Source: Watersipora subatra (lineage: Eukaryota > Bryozoa > Gymnolaemata > Cheilostomatida > Watersiporidae). Taken from it: DNA of 64,000 nt. The stretch covers positions 682,001 through 746,000 of the forward strand of contig NC_088714.1 in the NCBI RefSeq assembly GCF_963576615.1, given 5' to 3'. The position numbers and the translations under genes are program-made. Under the pieces are notes generated by a model. It made no database searches. It was not told the DNA's origin and saw only the letters and a list, made by a program, of their open reading frames with translations. Positions 12,118 through 23,600 of the stretch are shown here, in pieces; position 1 is the stretch's first letter, and the number at the start of each line of letters is the position of its first letter.

Positions 12118-12440
12118 AGGACTGTATAGCTCAGTGGTTAAACACGTGGTTTGAAACTTGTGGTTACCATCTTCGTTAGTTTGAACCCAGCAGGATGTGA
12201 GCTATCATTTTCAAGATTTCAATAGCTATAGCTAGACAAACTGAACTACAGGCTTTGAAATTTATAGGTGTGATAATAGTTATTGACAGCTTGACTACTG
12301 TAGTATCGTTACTACTATCGTGGCTACTGTATCGTTGGTCTGCTGACTGAGAGGCTGTGAGTTCAAATCATCTGTGCTGTGGATTTTTCAATCAGATCAA
12401 AATCACTATAACTGGATAGATGACAAGCTTTGGTATTTAC
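12118..12440 (+). mobile_element. tRNA-derived SINE, one or two units
   Basis: The first head has an internal polymerase III A box (TAGCTCAGTGGTTA, 12127-12140) and a B-box-like GTTTGAACCC (12179-12188). A second unit follows with the B-box-like GAGTTCAAATC near 12358 and a tail CTATAACTGGATAGATGACA. Related tails occur at 36.1 and 43.5 kb, which shows that this is a dispersed family and not a functional tRNA. No open acceptor stem could be folded by eye. Confidence 0.65.
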
Positions 12441-12447
12441 CTACATA

Positions 12448-12670
12448 TATATATATATAATATATATATATATATATACTAGCTGCATGCCCTGCGTTGC
12501 AGCTAGTGTATATATATGTACACTAGCTGCATACCAGTCGTTTCACGGGTAATAAAAAAGGTTTTGTACAGAAAACTTACTTTGAATCAATAATTATATT
12601 CAACATCAACATTTACCATTCTAACTTTTAAATGAAATTGTTTGTGCTATATTAGTATACTGTGTTTATT
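12448..12670 (+). repeat. Interspersed repeat end (AT microsatellite plus GGGTAATAAAAAAGG)
   Basis: A TA run is followed by a short inverted CTAGCTGCAT motif, then ACGGGTAATAAAAAAGGTTT and AACTTACTTT. Similar GGGCAAC/GGGTAATA ends are found at 13.8, 32.3 and 38.8 kb. The class is unknown. Confidence 0.6.
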
Positions 12671-13504
12671 TCTGTGTTATCCATACTGTACTGGCTGCAG
12701 TGTCTATTACAGATCTATACTGATTGCAATAGCCTTGCTGGCTATATGAGTTTAGGCATTGTTCTTCACTTAGGGGTATGCATTTTTCTTTTGGTATGGC
12801 TTCACGGATTCTTCTTCTGGTATGGCTTTATGCATAACCCTAGCTGCAGTGTGAAGTCATGAAAGATTGGCATGTGTTCCAAGTACGCTCCAAACTTATC
12901 CCATGGTATAGCCAGTTGGACAGTGTAGTGAATTGGATAAATTATAGATTATAAATTAAGATATATTATGGTTACAGTTCAGCATTATAAGTTATAGTAA
13001 AAACGAATTCGATAACAGATAGTGATAGAATTTTAGTTTGAAAGTTGAAACATAGTAAAATACTTACTAAAACTTCCTTCAAGTATGTGTTTAGTAAGCT
13101 AAATTTATTCAACTTTAATTCAACGTTTATGTTATACGTCTGTCTTGAAGGTAAGAACTTCCTACTGCCCATACTGCGCGTAGTACATTGTAATGTTATA
13201 TTTTCTTGCAGATCTTAACCATTAAAGTTACTGTAGGTAACTATAGTTACTAAGGTTAACATATTGTTTTGTTATTAATTTTTAATATGTACAGCTCTTG
13301 TATAAAGTTTTAATATGTACAGCACATATAGAAAATTTTAAAGATTTTTATCAGCTGGTATTTGCATTAGATAACTATTAGTGGGTTTCTATACCACTCT
13401 ATACAATATTTTCGCCTTACCGATGCCAACACTGAAACAAATTAAAGTCATATAACTGTATACCAAATAATCGTTCATTGTAATCATAGCAAAACAAACT
13501 TTAT
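12671..13504. other. Non-coding stretch
   Basis: AT-rich sequence with no exon or RNA recognised. A short plus-strand frame of 66 codons at 12662-12862 has no family resemblance. Confidence 0.4.
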
Positions 13505-13845
13505 TTACCTTATTTATATCTACGTGCTTTATATAACATTACTTGCTAATTATTTTTCATTCCCATTTAAACACCTTTACAGTTGTTTTATTTGTTCTCT
13601 TAATTTATTTAAACAAAACACTTTTTTCATTATTTGAAATTTAAAAGTTGGTTGTTTGAAAAAGTTTGAAAATCTTTACAGTTGTTTTATTTTTCTCTTA
13701 ATTTATTTGAACTGCACAAAACACTTTTCTCATGATATGAAGTATGAAAATTAGAATGGTAATTGTTGTTATACGTCAAATAAAAAGAAATTTTCCATGC
13801 AAAGACATTTTTTATTAACCGGGCAACTCTGGGCATTCAGTGGCA
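13505..13845 (-). repeat. AT-rich interspersed repeat with CGGGCAACTCTGGGCATTCA end
   Basis: The opposite-orientation relative of 12.5 kb: TTAATTTATTTGAACTGCAC, CATGATATGAAGTATG and TTTTTTATTAACCGGGCAAC in order. Part of the sequence is internally repeated. Confidence 0.65.
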
Positions 13846-14384
13846 CATACATATAAATCAACAGTGTATAATATATATTATATGCTGTTGATTTATTTGT
13901 GCAATAAATCTTAACTAAAATACCTACTGATCAGACCTACAGAACCTTAGATTCAACAGAGATGAAGTAGCTTATCTAAGAGTTTGTGAGAAGGACGGGG
14001 GCCCCCACAGACACCCATTCCTTAAGCTTGTTTTTTATTAATAGGACAAAGTGGTTAATGAGAAAACTAGCTCTTCATAAATGTATCAAACAGTTTCTGG
14101 AGATACAGTAGTATGATGTCAAATATGGAAACACTACTCTTGCCCCTTTTGATCAGGCCATTATTAGCATCTACGCACCCGGGCCCAGATGATTCCCACA
14201 GGCATAGAAACATTTAGATGTGTGTAAGCAGGTCTAAGCAGGTGTACAAGTGTTTGAATGATTCGTAAGTAAGGCCGCCATTCATTGTGGTTAAAGGTCT
14301 TCCTTTTCTTTCCTTTTGTGCGATTCTTTTTGATAGCATCTTTAGAATTTAAGTAGAAACTGGTAGACGTTTTTGCGTGCCTAA

Positions 14385-14390
14385 TTTATT
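14385..14390 (-). terminator. Candidate poly(A) signal for the CNBD2-like gene
   Basis: AATAAA on the minus strand about 270 bases downstream of the stop codon at 14661. A second one lies near 14033-14038. Neither can be confirmed without transcripts. Confidence 0.35.
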
Positions 14391-14660
14391 TGAACTACCA
14401 TATTCTCAGATAAACTTACTTTCTAATATTACACTTACTTGAGATAACTGATTTACTACAAAGTCTATTTGAAGAACTGCTAGAAACGCAGAACACAATA
14501 AAAGATATGAAACACAATATGAAACACAAAATAAGCTCTATAATGTATTTCTCAAAAACAAAATTGCAGTAAAATCTACTTATCATATGTATTTAGAAAT
14601 TCTCGAAAGCTCTTTCTAACTTAGTAAATAGTTTCTCAGCGAGGAACATGTATTGCATCA

Positions 14661-17600
14661 TCAGTTGATAGATGCAGAGTTGATATTCCTGGCATGCCTC
14701 TTGATCAGCAGTGCTTTGTACTCTTTCCATTTCTTCTGTCGCTGTATGTATGTACCAATAAACTCCTGAGATGGATAGGTTACCACCTGCAAATGTAAAT
14801 TATCACCTGCAAATGAATTGTAATTAGGGTGGAATGAAGGTCTCTGCAGTAAAGCTATAGACCTGATATCTCTGAATGTTTGATCTATTCATTCGAGCAA
14901 TAATTTTGATTTATAATTTGTTTTTCAAATGATCAACTTATAGATCATTGGAATGCTTCTAAGAGCCTCAGTTTACTCTCAATAATTGTTGTTCACGTAA
15001 ATTCATCATCAAACTTGTAACATCTTTGTAAATAGTAGCAACGAAATCTATATGAACACAGGCTATAGTGTCATACAGTGCTGTACTCAGACCTATTTAT
15101 TCACTAACAGAGTCTCTAGGTTTCTCTCACTGTTTTAGACAAACTGTATGTACAGCCTTTGAGCAGAAGCTACTGTAGAATGTTTACTTCCCTCGGATAA
15201 GGGCACAAAAGGTAATATTCTTGAGCCGACCTGATGACAATGCACCTTTGTCTTCAGTAAATTATTGCTTAAGAGTTAAGAATCTTTGCTCCCTTCTCAG
15301 ACAGGCAACATTACCACAAATCTAGCTTCATTTCTTCCCTGACAGCCAAAGCTGCCATCAAACTAACTATGGCCCATCTCAGACAGCCACAGCTACCATC
15401 AACCTAACTATGTCCCATCTCAGACAGCCACAGCTACCATCAACCTAACTATGTCCCATCTCAGACAGCCAAAGCTACCTACCAACCTAACTATGTCCCA
15501 TCTCAGACAGCCAAAGCTACCTACCAACCTAACTATGTCCCATCTCAGACAGCCAAAGCTACCCACCAACCTAACTATGTCCCATCTTACACAGCCAAAG
15601 CTACCTACCAACCTAACTATGTCCCATCTCAGACAGCCAAAGCTACCACCAACCTAACTATGTCCCATCTCAGACAGCCAAAGCTACCATCAACCTAACT
15701 ATGTCCCATCTTACACAGCCAAAGCTACCCACCAACCTAACTATGTCCCATCTCAGACAACCAAAGCTATCACCAACCTAACTATGTCCCATCTCAGACA
15801 GCCAAAGCTGCCATCAAACTAACTATGTCCCATCTCAGACAGCCAAAGCTACCCACCAACCTAACTATGTCCCATCTTACGCAGCCAAAGCTACCCACCA
15901 ACCTAACTATGTCCCATCTCAGACAACCAAAGCTATCACCAACCTAACTATGTCCCATCTCACACAGCCAGAGCTACCACCAACCTACGGTAAATTTGAG
16001 GCTCTATCAAGTCATGAAAAGCATAGCTGTGCCTAGGTTGGTGGAGTGTCCCAAATGATATATGATTGTTCTAACAGCTGACAGATATGCCAAACATATC
16101 ATAGTCACAACTCAACTTTTATAGCTTACTCAATACGGCAGCATTTTCAACCTTCCAGGAACTCTTATGAGAGGCATGCTTGTCAAAACAAAAAAAAACT
16201 GGAGAATCTCACATGATTAAGGAATTCTAGAAAGGAGCTAGTAAGTGCACTTGGTAAGGCATTAGCCACATGGCATCATACACCACACTGCCAGCAGCAA
16301 ATACCAAAACAGCAAGAGCCTATACTGCTTATTCAATGCTGTCGGTAAGTTATGCTAAGCTGCTGGCAGCTCATCTATGTTTAACTTCCAACTAAATCAA
16401 GACGTTCTTCTAAAACAGAAATGCAGTCATAGCCTACGTAGATACTTTGTGACATACGAGATCGCTGACGACTCGCAGAACTTTGGAGTTGGCGTGTTCA
16501 AGAAAAATCTTTTTAGAGATGAAGAGGCACTCCGCTCCTTCACTCACCAAGCCAATGGGAAGAGATGCATCCTTGTGGAGCAGCGTCTCCAAGCCCTACA
16601 GTAGTTTATGATTCATTTTTAAACTAGTCTTGGGCAAGTAAGTTTTGCAAGACAGTAAGGCCTACTGCATCAACGATTGTAGAACATTTTTCAAAATAAC
16701 GTATAAAGACATCGATACAAATTTTATTTCAAAAATTCACTAATAGCTACTTTTAATTTATTAGAATATGAACTATTAAATTTAAAGAATATAAAAGTTT
16801 CTTATTACTAATCAGAAGGAAAAACTAAAAGTTACTATGGAGTTGTTCTCTCTCACAATAAATTACTCTTACTTCTCTCATACCATATAAGCACATACCT
16901 AGGAATACAATTGCATAGCCTGCTATTCCATAAAAGTCACTATATAAAGTCCGGTATAAATGAAGTACTTAACTGAAGGTTACCTTACTTCTAGTAGAGC
17001 AGTAGAATACGAAAGGAGATGTCTAACTGACGAGTGAAACTATTTACATACTGGTGTTTACCTAGCTAATTCAGATACATTAGTCAACGGGTAACTGCAT
17101 CCGTATTAGCTAGCTTATGCTGAGTCTATGTATACTCCAGGTGATAGACACATTTTGTTAATTCCGTCAAAGCAAGCTCGATAATGTCATTGCTTTTTTT
17201 TTAGCTCAGAGTTTTAAATGTTTTTGACTACAGTTAAAAAAAGCTCAGAAGAAAAAAAGTGTGACAAAATGACTAGTTGCTATCGTTGTTATAGTTGATA
17301 CTAGCTATTGCGTTCAAGCTGTAGCATTGCGCATTTCTATTCTGTTGGTCTCTTTACAGCTATAGATGTCATAAGCATACTTTCGCTTGATCTGAGCCTT
17401 TCAACTGTGATCAAGTTTTGTGGATTTTAATCTTCAAACATCCTGGCAGTCAGATCACTTCAAAAATCAAAACGATTCGCAAATAATAAAAAATACCAAT
17501 AATTTCTGATAAAATCTACTAGAATTCTGTGTAAGTTCATTTTAAGCCTCCTAGTAAAATTGCATGCTTAAATACGGTACATGATCAGGAGTTGACTATG

Positions 17601-20600
17601 TTGGAGTTGCCTTCTTTTTGAAGACTAAGATTTATAAAATACAAGAAATTTTTTCAGCCCAACTGAGCATCCTTGAAAAATAAAAGTGGTTGTTATTAGA
17701 GGTGGAACGAGACAGGTTTTTTAAGTTCGAGACGAGACTCGAGACACTGTCTTGTGAAAATTCGAGACTCGAGACACGAGACAGTAAAATAATGAGCATT
17801 TGGTGATGATTTCACTACACAAGTACTAGCTACTCGGTATATATAAATTAATAATTCTATTTTTAAATTGAATTTTCACCTGGTGTAAACGATTTAAATA
17901 CAACATTTTAATTATTATAGTGATATGCATGTAGTTTTTGTAAACAAAAGTGACACAAACAGCTCTAAAATACCGAAGTTATATATTCTAAGAATTTTGA
18001 GCTTGATTGATCATAATTATTATAAACATATTGCTTTGTACAATGTATATTTTTACCATCTATTGAATAGTTCTTACTTTTTAATGTAATGTGTGATGAA
18101 ACCGATAGCCGTCGCTCTACAAAGAAATACCGCAACTAAAAGAACACACGATAACACTTTCATTCTTATCGTTTCATTATTGTTAAGTTTTGTTTATGTA
18201 TTAAATGTAGTATGTGAATTATATTTAAATTGTACTCATGAAATTATATCAATTACTGTATACATGCACATGTATATTCTTATTTTGAGTTAACAAAACG
18301 TCATTGTTAACCGAACACGGACTATGGTCGACACGGCCTTTCGTTCGTTTCTCCGTGTCCGGGCAAGTTTTACCCGCGATTGGTAGTATATACGTAAAAG
18401 AGGCCCGAATTTTATGAAGGTCAGTTGGTGTTTAGACACGATACGATAAAATACAGACATTTTACCCGCAAAAGTTATCCAATTTATTAAATTGAATTAT
18501 CCGAAGAGTAATTAGATACGACCCGGTATCTGTTTTAAGAACACAGATCGAACTAAAATATAACAGGGCCGTTGTCCGGACTACATGATTAGACTCAGTG
18601 GCCAACATCATCAATAGCAACAGGTAGTAACGGACTGGGTATAACTTTAAAGGCAGCTGCCCGCAATCCGTTACAATATATGGAGTTGTTGCTACCGCAA
18701 GAAGCCATGTTTTAACGACCGTGCGCAGGCGCTTTATTTCTATTTCCTGTCTCGAGTTTGGCTATAGTTAACTCGAGACGAGACCGATACGAGACGAGAC
18801 AGGTCGATACTCGAGACGTCTCGTGTCTCGTTCCACCTCTAGTTGTTATGTGCATGCTCATAAAACTTTGGTCTACGAAGATTCTGATGATGTTGTAGTA
18901 CCATTAAATAGTTGACCATTAGTAACCCGTCTGACAAATGGTTATGGAAGATCAATGTGGTTGTATGACAAATGGGACAGAAGGAAAGGAATATTATAGT
19001 TGTCCATTTTCATCACTGAAATATAAACTAAAGAATTCTTTTCTTACCTTATTTCTTGTTAGAAAAAGATAAGACAACTCCTTGCAATACACAGTTGTAA
19101 TCTATCCCTATTCGCCGAAATGTCGGCTAAAATTCAACAAATCATCTGGTTTCCCAAATCTATCACTGGTCCAAGTTGAAAATTTCCATATACCAATGGT
19201 AGACTGATTATGTCTCCTTGTATAAACCAGTTGTTCAAAGCTTTACAATCTGACAGAACCTGGTTGTAATCGTAAAGCTAATTGAGGAAATGAGATGTGT
19301 ATAAACTAGCTGAGAAACAAGTGCCACTCACAAACACTTTGCCTTCATTGAATTCCGCCAACTGAGCAAATCTGGTCATAGCTGCTGCACGAGCTTTGGC
19401 TTCTGCTGACTGTAAATAATATTAGTGTTTTGTAGCCAAGCAGACACGATCAGTGTGATTGATGGTACATGCATACGTCAGGGATAAATGTCTGCTTAAA
19501 CATTTGGGAGTTATCTTCTCATCCATCACCAAGATTATCAGCTATAAGATCTTATACAGTCAAACATGGATAACTGGCACACGGATAGCTCGAACACATG
19601 GTTAATTTGAACGGTTTCTTTGGTCCGTTCCCATGTAATGATAAATTGCTATAGATAACTCGAACTCAATACTGTTAACTCGAACTGTTTCTTGCCCAAC
19701 GGCTACCGAAACGGTTGTTATCGCTTTAGAAAATCACTTTATTCCAAGCCATAGAGGTAAACCTCATCTTTTCGTAATTCATAAGCGTCGTTATTACCAC
19801 TATCGGCAAAATATTTTTGTCAATGACTTTTCTAAAGGTTTGGTGAAATTTGATTTATACCAAACATCCGCTTAGCTATCGCTCTTCGGAAGCAAGGAAA
19901 GTGGTATTCGTTAAGAGCAACACTCCGAGGCAGTTAAATTAGAAGTTTTACGAGGTTTTATGGTACATTGTATATCATTCACACTTTTTGAATGGATACT
20001 TATTGAATGTACATGTATTCTGTGTTTAGGTCCAACGATGAATAGTTTTCCGCCGTTGATTCCGTGTTGAATCAACGTCGGAATGTTGAATGTTTAAAAC
20101 GTCTTAAAAATTGTTGTAATTAAACGTATACGTTGTCTTAGTTAAAAAAAACTATTCATCGTTTGACCTAAACACAGAATACGTGTGTACATTCAATAAG
20201 TATCCATTCAAAAAGCGTGAATGATATACAATGTACTGTAAAACCTCGTAAAACTTCTAATTGAACTGCCTCGGAGTGTTGCTCTTAACGAATCCCAGGT
20301 AAAGTAAGGTAATCTTTGCATAAACTTCAAGAAAAATCGGCAAAATTAATCGTGGGTAAAACGCTCAAAAGAAAAAGATGTCTTTTCTTTTGACCAAGTT
20401 TTGCCAATGTCAATCTAAAAAAACGTCCTGGCAATAACATCATCTCAAACAACAAACCAATCTCAAGTGATAGAAAAATCTCTATACTTTTTCATAAAAA
20501 CGTTTTAAACTTTACATTAGAAGCATTTAATTTGAAACAAGCCAATTGTGCTTTTGATTTATATTATAGTTTGTATATGTACATGTACATGTACATGTAT

Positions 20601-23600
20601 CTACTAATAAATAAGTAAATACATGGACTTGTGACAGTGCTCTGATAACTTGAACGCTCTGATAATTCAAACACTTTCGCTCGGTCCCGTGAAGTTCGAG
20701 TTATCCATGTTTGACTGTATTTAAATAGCATGTCTTTCTTAACTGATTTGAAGAGTCGAAGCTAAAACGGTACACGGTGCCTTATTTTAGTTTCTCTCCT
20801 CCTTTCCAACTCATGCAGCCCTGCTTTCTGTTCACGATAAGCCTTACAATATATGCTATACGTATACATAGCTGTTATTATATGAACTAGGCATAATTCA
20901 AGTGAACTTTCTATCAAAGATCTTTAGTAGACGCCAATCTGAACTGGAGACTTCACCCTGTTGCACTGTGACGAAAGTGGATTAAACATTTATAATACAT
21001 TAAGACTAATTGACACTCATAGCTTACCTTTTGAGCCCCCAGCATTGCTGCAACTCTCTTCCACGTTCTCACTCCACCTTGGGTCACTTTAGGCTGCTCT
21101 TGTACTAAAATATGCAATGGTAATAAAACATTCTATAGTACTAACACATGCTATGGTACCAAAACATGCAATGGCATCGCGAGGGCTTATACTAGCACCA
21201 TGCCATGATTGTAGCAAAGGCGCAGTAATTATTTCTACTATAGTTATATGTATATAAAATGCATGAAAAACAGTTATGTCCAGGTTCACCTACCATATGG
21301 GGTCCATTTTCGTTTTGGGGTCTTTTTACTTTTTGCCTCGCTGCTTCCCTTTTGCTCCTCTATTGGCGGCATCGTTACGCTTTTTGGTTTCTTTTCGCTG
21401 AGTGCCTCTGACCAGAAGGATGTGTTTAACTAAACCCAACAATAAGCTACCGTAAAATTTCTTAGAAACAAAACATCTCTTCCTACAATGCATTAGCAGC
21501 TAGAATTCCAAGTTCTTTATCATTTATGCTAGCAACATTTACTCTAACCATGTATTGCATTATCCAGTAATGCGGCGTAAGACCATGTCTACTGCAGTTA
21601 TCCAAATATGAACCATTACCTCTCCGGATTGTTTTCTCTTGGTTTCCATCAAGTCAAAGAAACCAGTTAAAGAGTTTGATCGTCTCCTTTTTATGGGTCC
21701 TTTAGCCCTACCCTGTCAATATCGTAAAGTACAGGTTGGCTCACAACTCTTTGTCTCTGTTATTCGTATTACCTTACGAAGGACCTGGCTAAAGATTAAC
21801 TTCTTCCTGACTAACAACTATTCAGGATATATCTAGAAGTTTGAAGAGATTGCCAAAGAAAAAGCCCTTACAACTTACGGTTGGAGGATATTCCTTATTG
21901 AATCGTTCTACATTCATGTTAATCTTGACACCACCTTTGGCTTTAAGGTCAAACTCAAGTGCGGCTGTGTTCTCTAGAGCACTAACATCTCCTGAAACAT
22001 GACCGTCAGCGAGTCAGCAAATACAGTAATAATTTGCAGGTAGTGGAAGCAGCGATAAAAATTCATTATGATGCCCAAATGATGAGAGTTAGAGATACGA
22101 CCCACTCCTCAAGTTGTCCGTCTGCTCTCGTCTTAGTTTCTGCGAGTAGAGAGGGAACTTTGCCTCTAGCTGCTTCCCGAGCTCCGTCTTCCGCTTATTT
22201 TTATTCTGTCGTTGCTCGGCATCATATGCTACTACCGCTTTGCACTTTCCCTGCAATTCCAGTCACCGATGTATGATGTATACTGTGGTATGTAATCGCT
22301 ACTATGATATACTGTGGTATGTAATCGCTACTATGATATACTGTGGTATGTAATCGCTACTATGATATAATGTGGTATGTAATCGCTACTATGATATACT
22401 GTGGTATGTAATCGCTACTATGATATACTGTGGTATGTAATTGCTACTATGATATACTGTGGTATGCAATCGCTACTATGATATACTGTGGTATGTAATC
22501 GCTACTATGATATACTGTGGTATGTAATCGCTACTATGATATACTGTGGTATGTAATCGCTACTATGATATAATGTGGTATGTAATCGCTACTATGATAT
22601 ACTGTGGTATGTAATCGCTACTATATACTGTAGTGTGTGCAGTCACTGCTATACACTACATCACTCAAAGTACGCTTACAGTTCCCAAAGTGGTGCGGCT
22701 AATACATGTAGAAGTTAGTGAAAGTTCTATTCAATAGCCCCATTGTCTGCAAGTTGAAGTACAGTAGGAACACACCTACATACCATATCTTACCGAGTTT
22801 TGAGACGAGTGCTAAAACTATTTACTCACCGAGATGACAACTACCAAGTAGTCACTGTCCACCGAGTCTGACAGTATTAATGTATTTGGCTTGAAGTACT
22901 GATAGAAGAAATCTTGGGAGTCATCGACGAGCACTTCACATGGAAAGTACTTGAACAGCTCCATTTCTTTAATGTATTCAACGTGCCCAGTTCTTTGCTT
23001 TGCCAGTGGGTTTCGTATTATCTTATCAAAGTCCTACAAACATCAGCCAAATCTGTAAAAGGATTGTGTTCAAATATTTCTGCTGAACAAACTCAAAGTC
23101 CTCTGATATTAAACCTATAAGTAAAGGTGAAGAGCGCTTTCTGTATGATATTGTGTCTTGCTAACCTACTTATGCTTTGTGCCTGGCTTTGTTTCATGGA
23201 GTTGTTTTCTCAATGCAAATTCTTTATAATATATGTAAGGAATTGATTTTTTTCTACTTTGCTTCTTCGTGTAAAATATGGAAAGTTGGTTTGATCAAGC
23301 TCTATCAATCTTTTCCTAAATGAATAGGCTACATCACACCTTCACCTCCCCTTCCAGTCAGCATCCTTGTTTATCTCTGCTGATCATTTTATAATATGTT
23401 GAGGAGGTGAAGTCGCGTGTACTCTTAAGGGAAGGCAACTCTATCAATATCTCGTCCTACCTCAAATTTATTGTCACATAAAATAACTGTTGTTTTCCTA
23501 CTGACCTTTTGCAACTCTCACATCCTAGCTGCTAGTTTTAACAGCGCACCTACCCATCCACCCAAACTTGCTACAGGTTTTGCAGTAAAAATATAAGCTA

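Noticed and set aside
12121-12195. A tRNA gene
   Set aside because: A and B boxes are present but the stems do not pair and related copies with a common tail occur elsewhere, so it is a SINE head.
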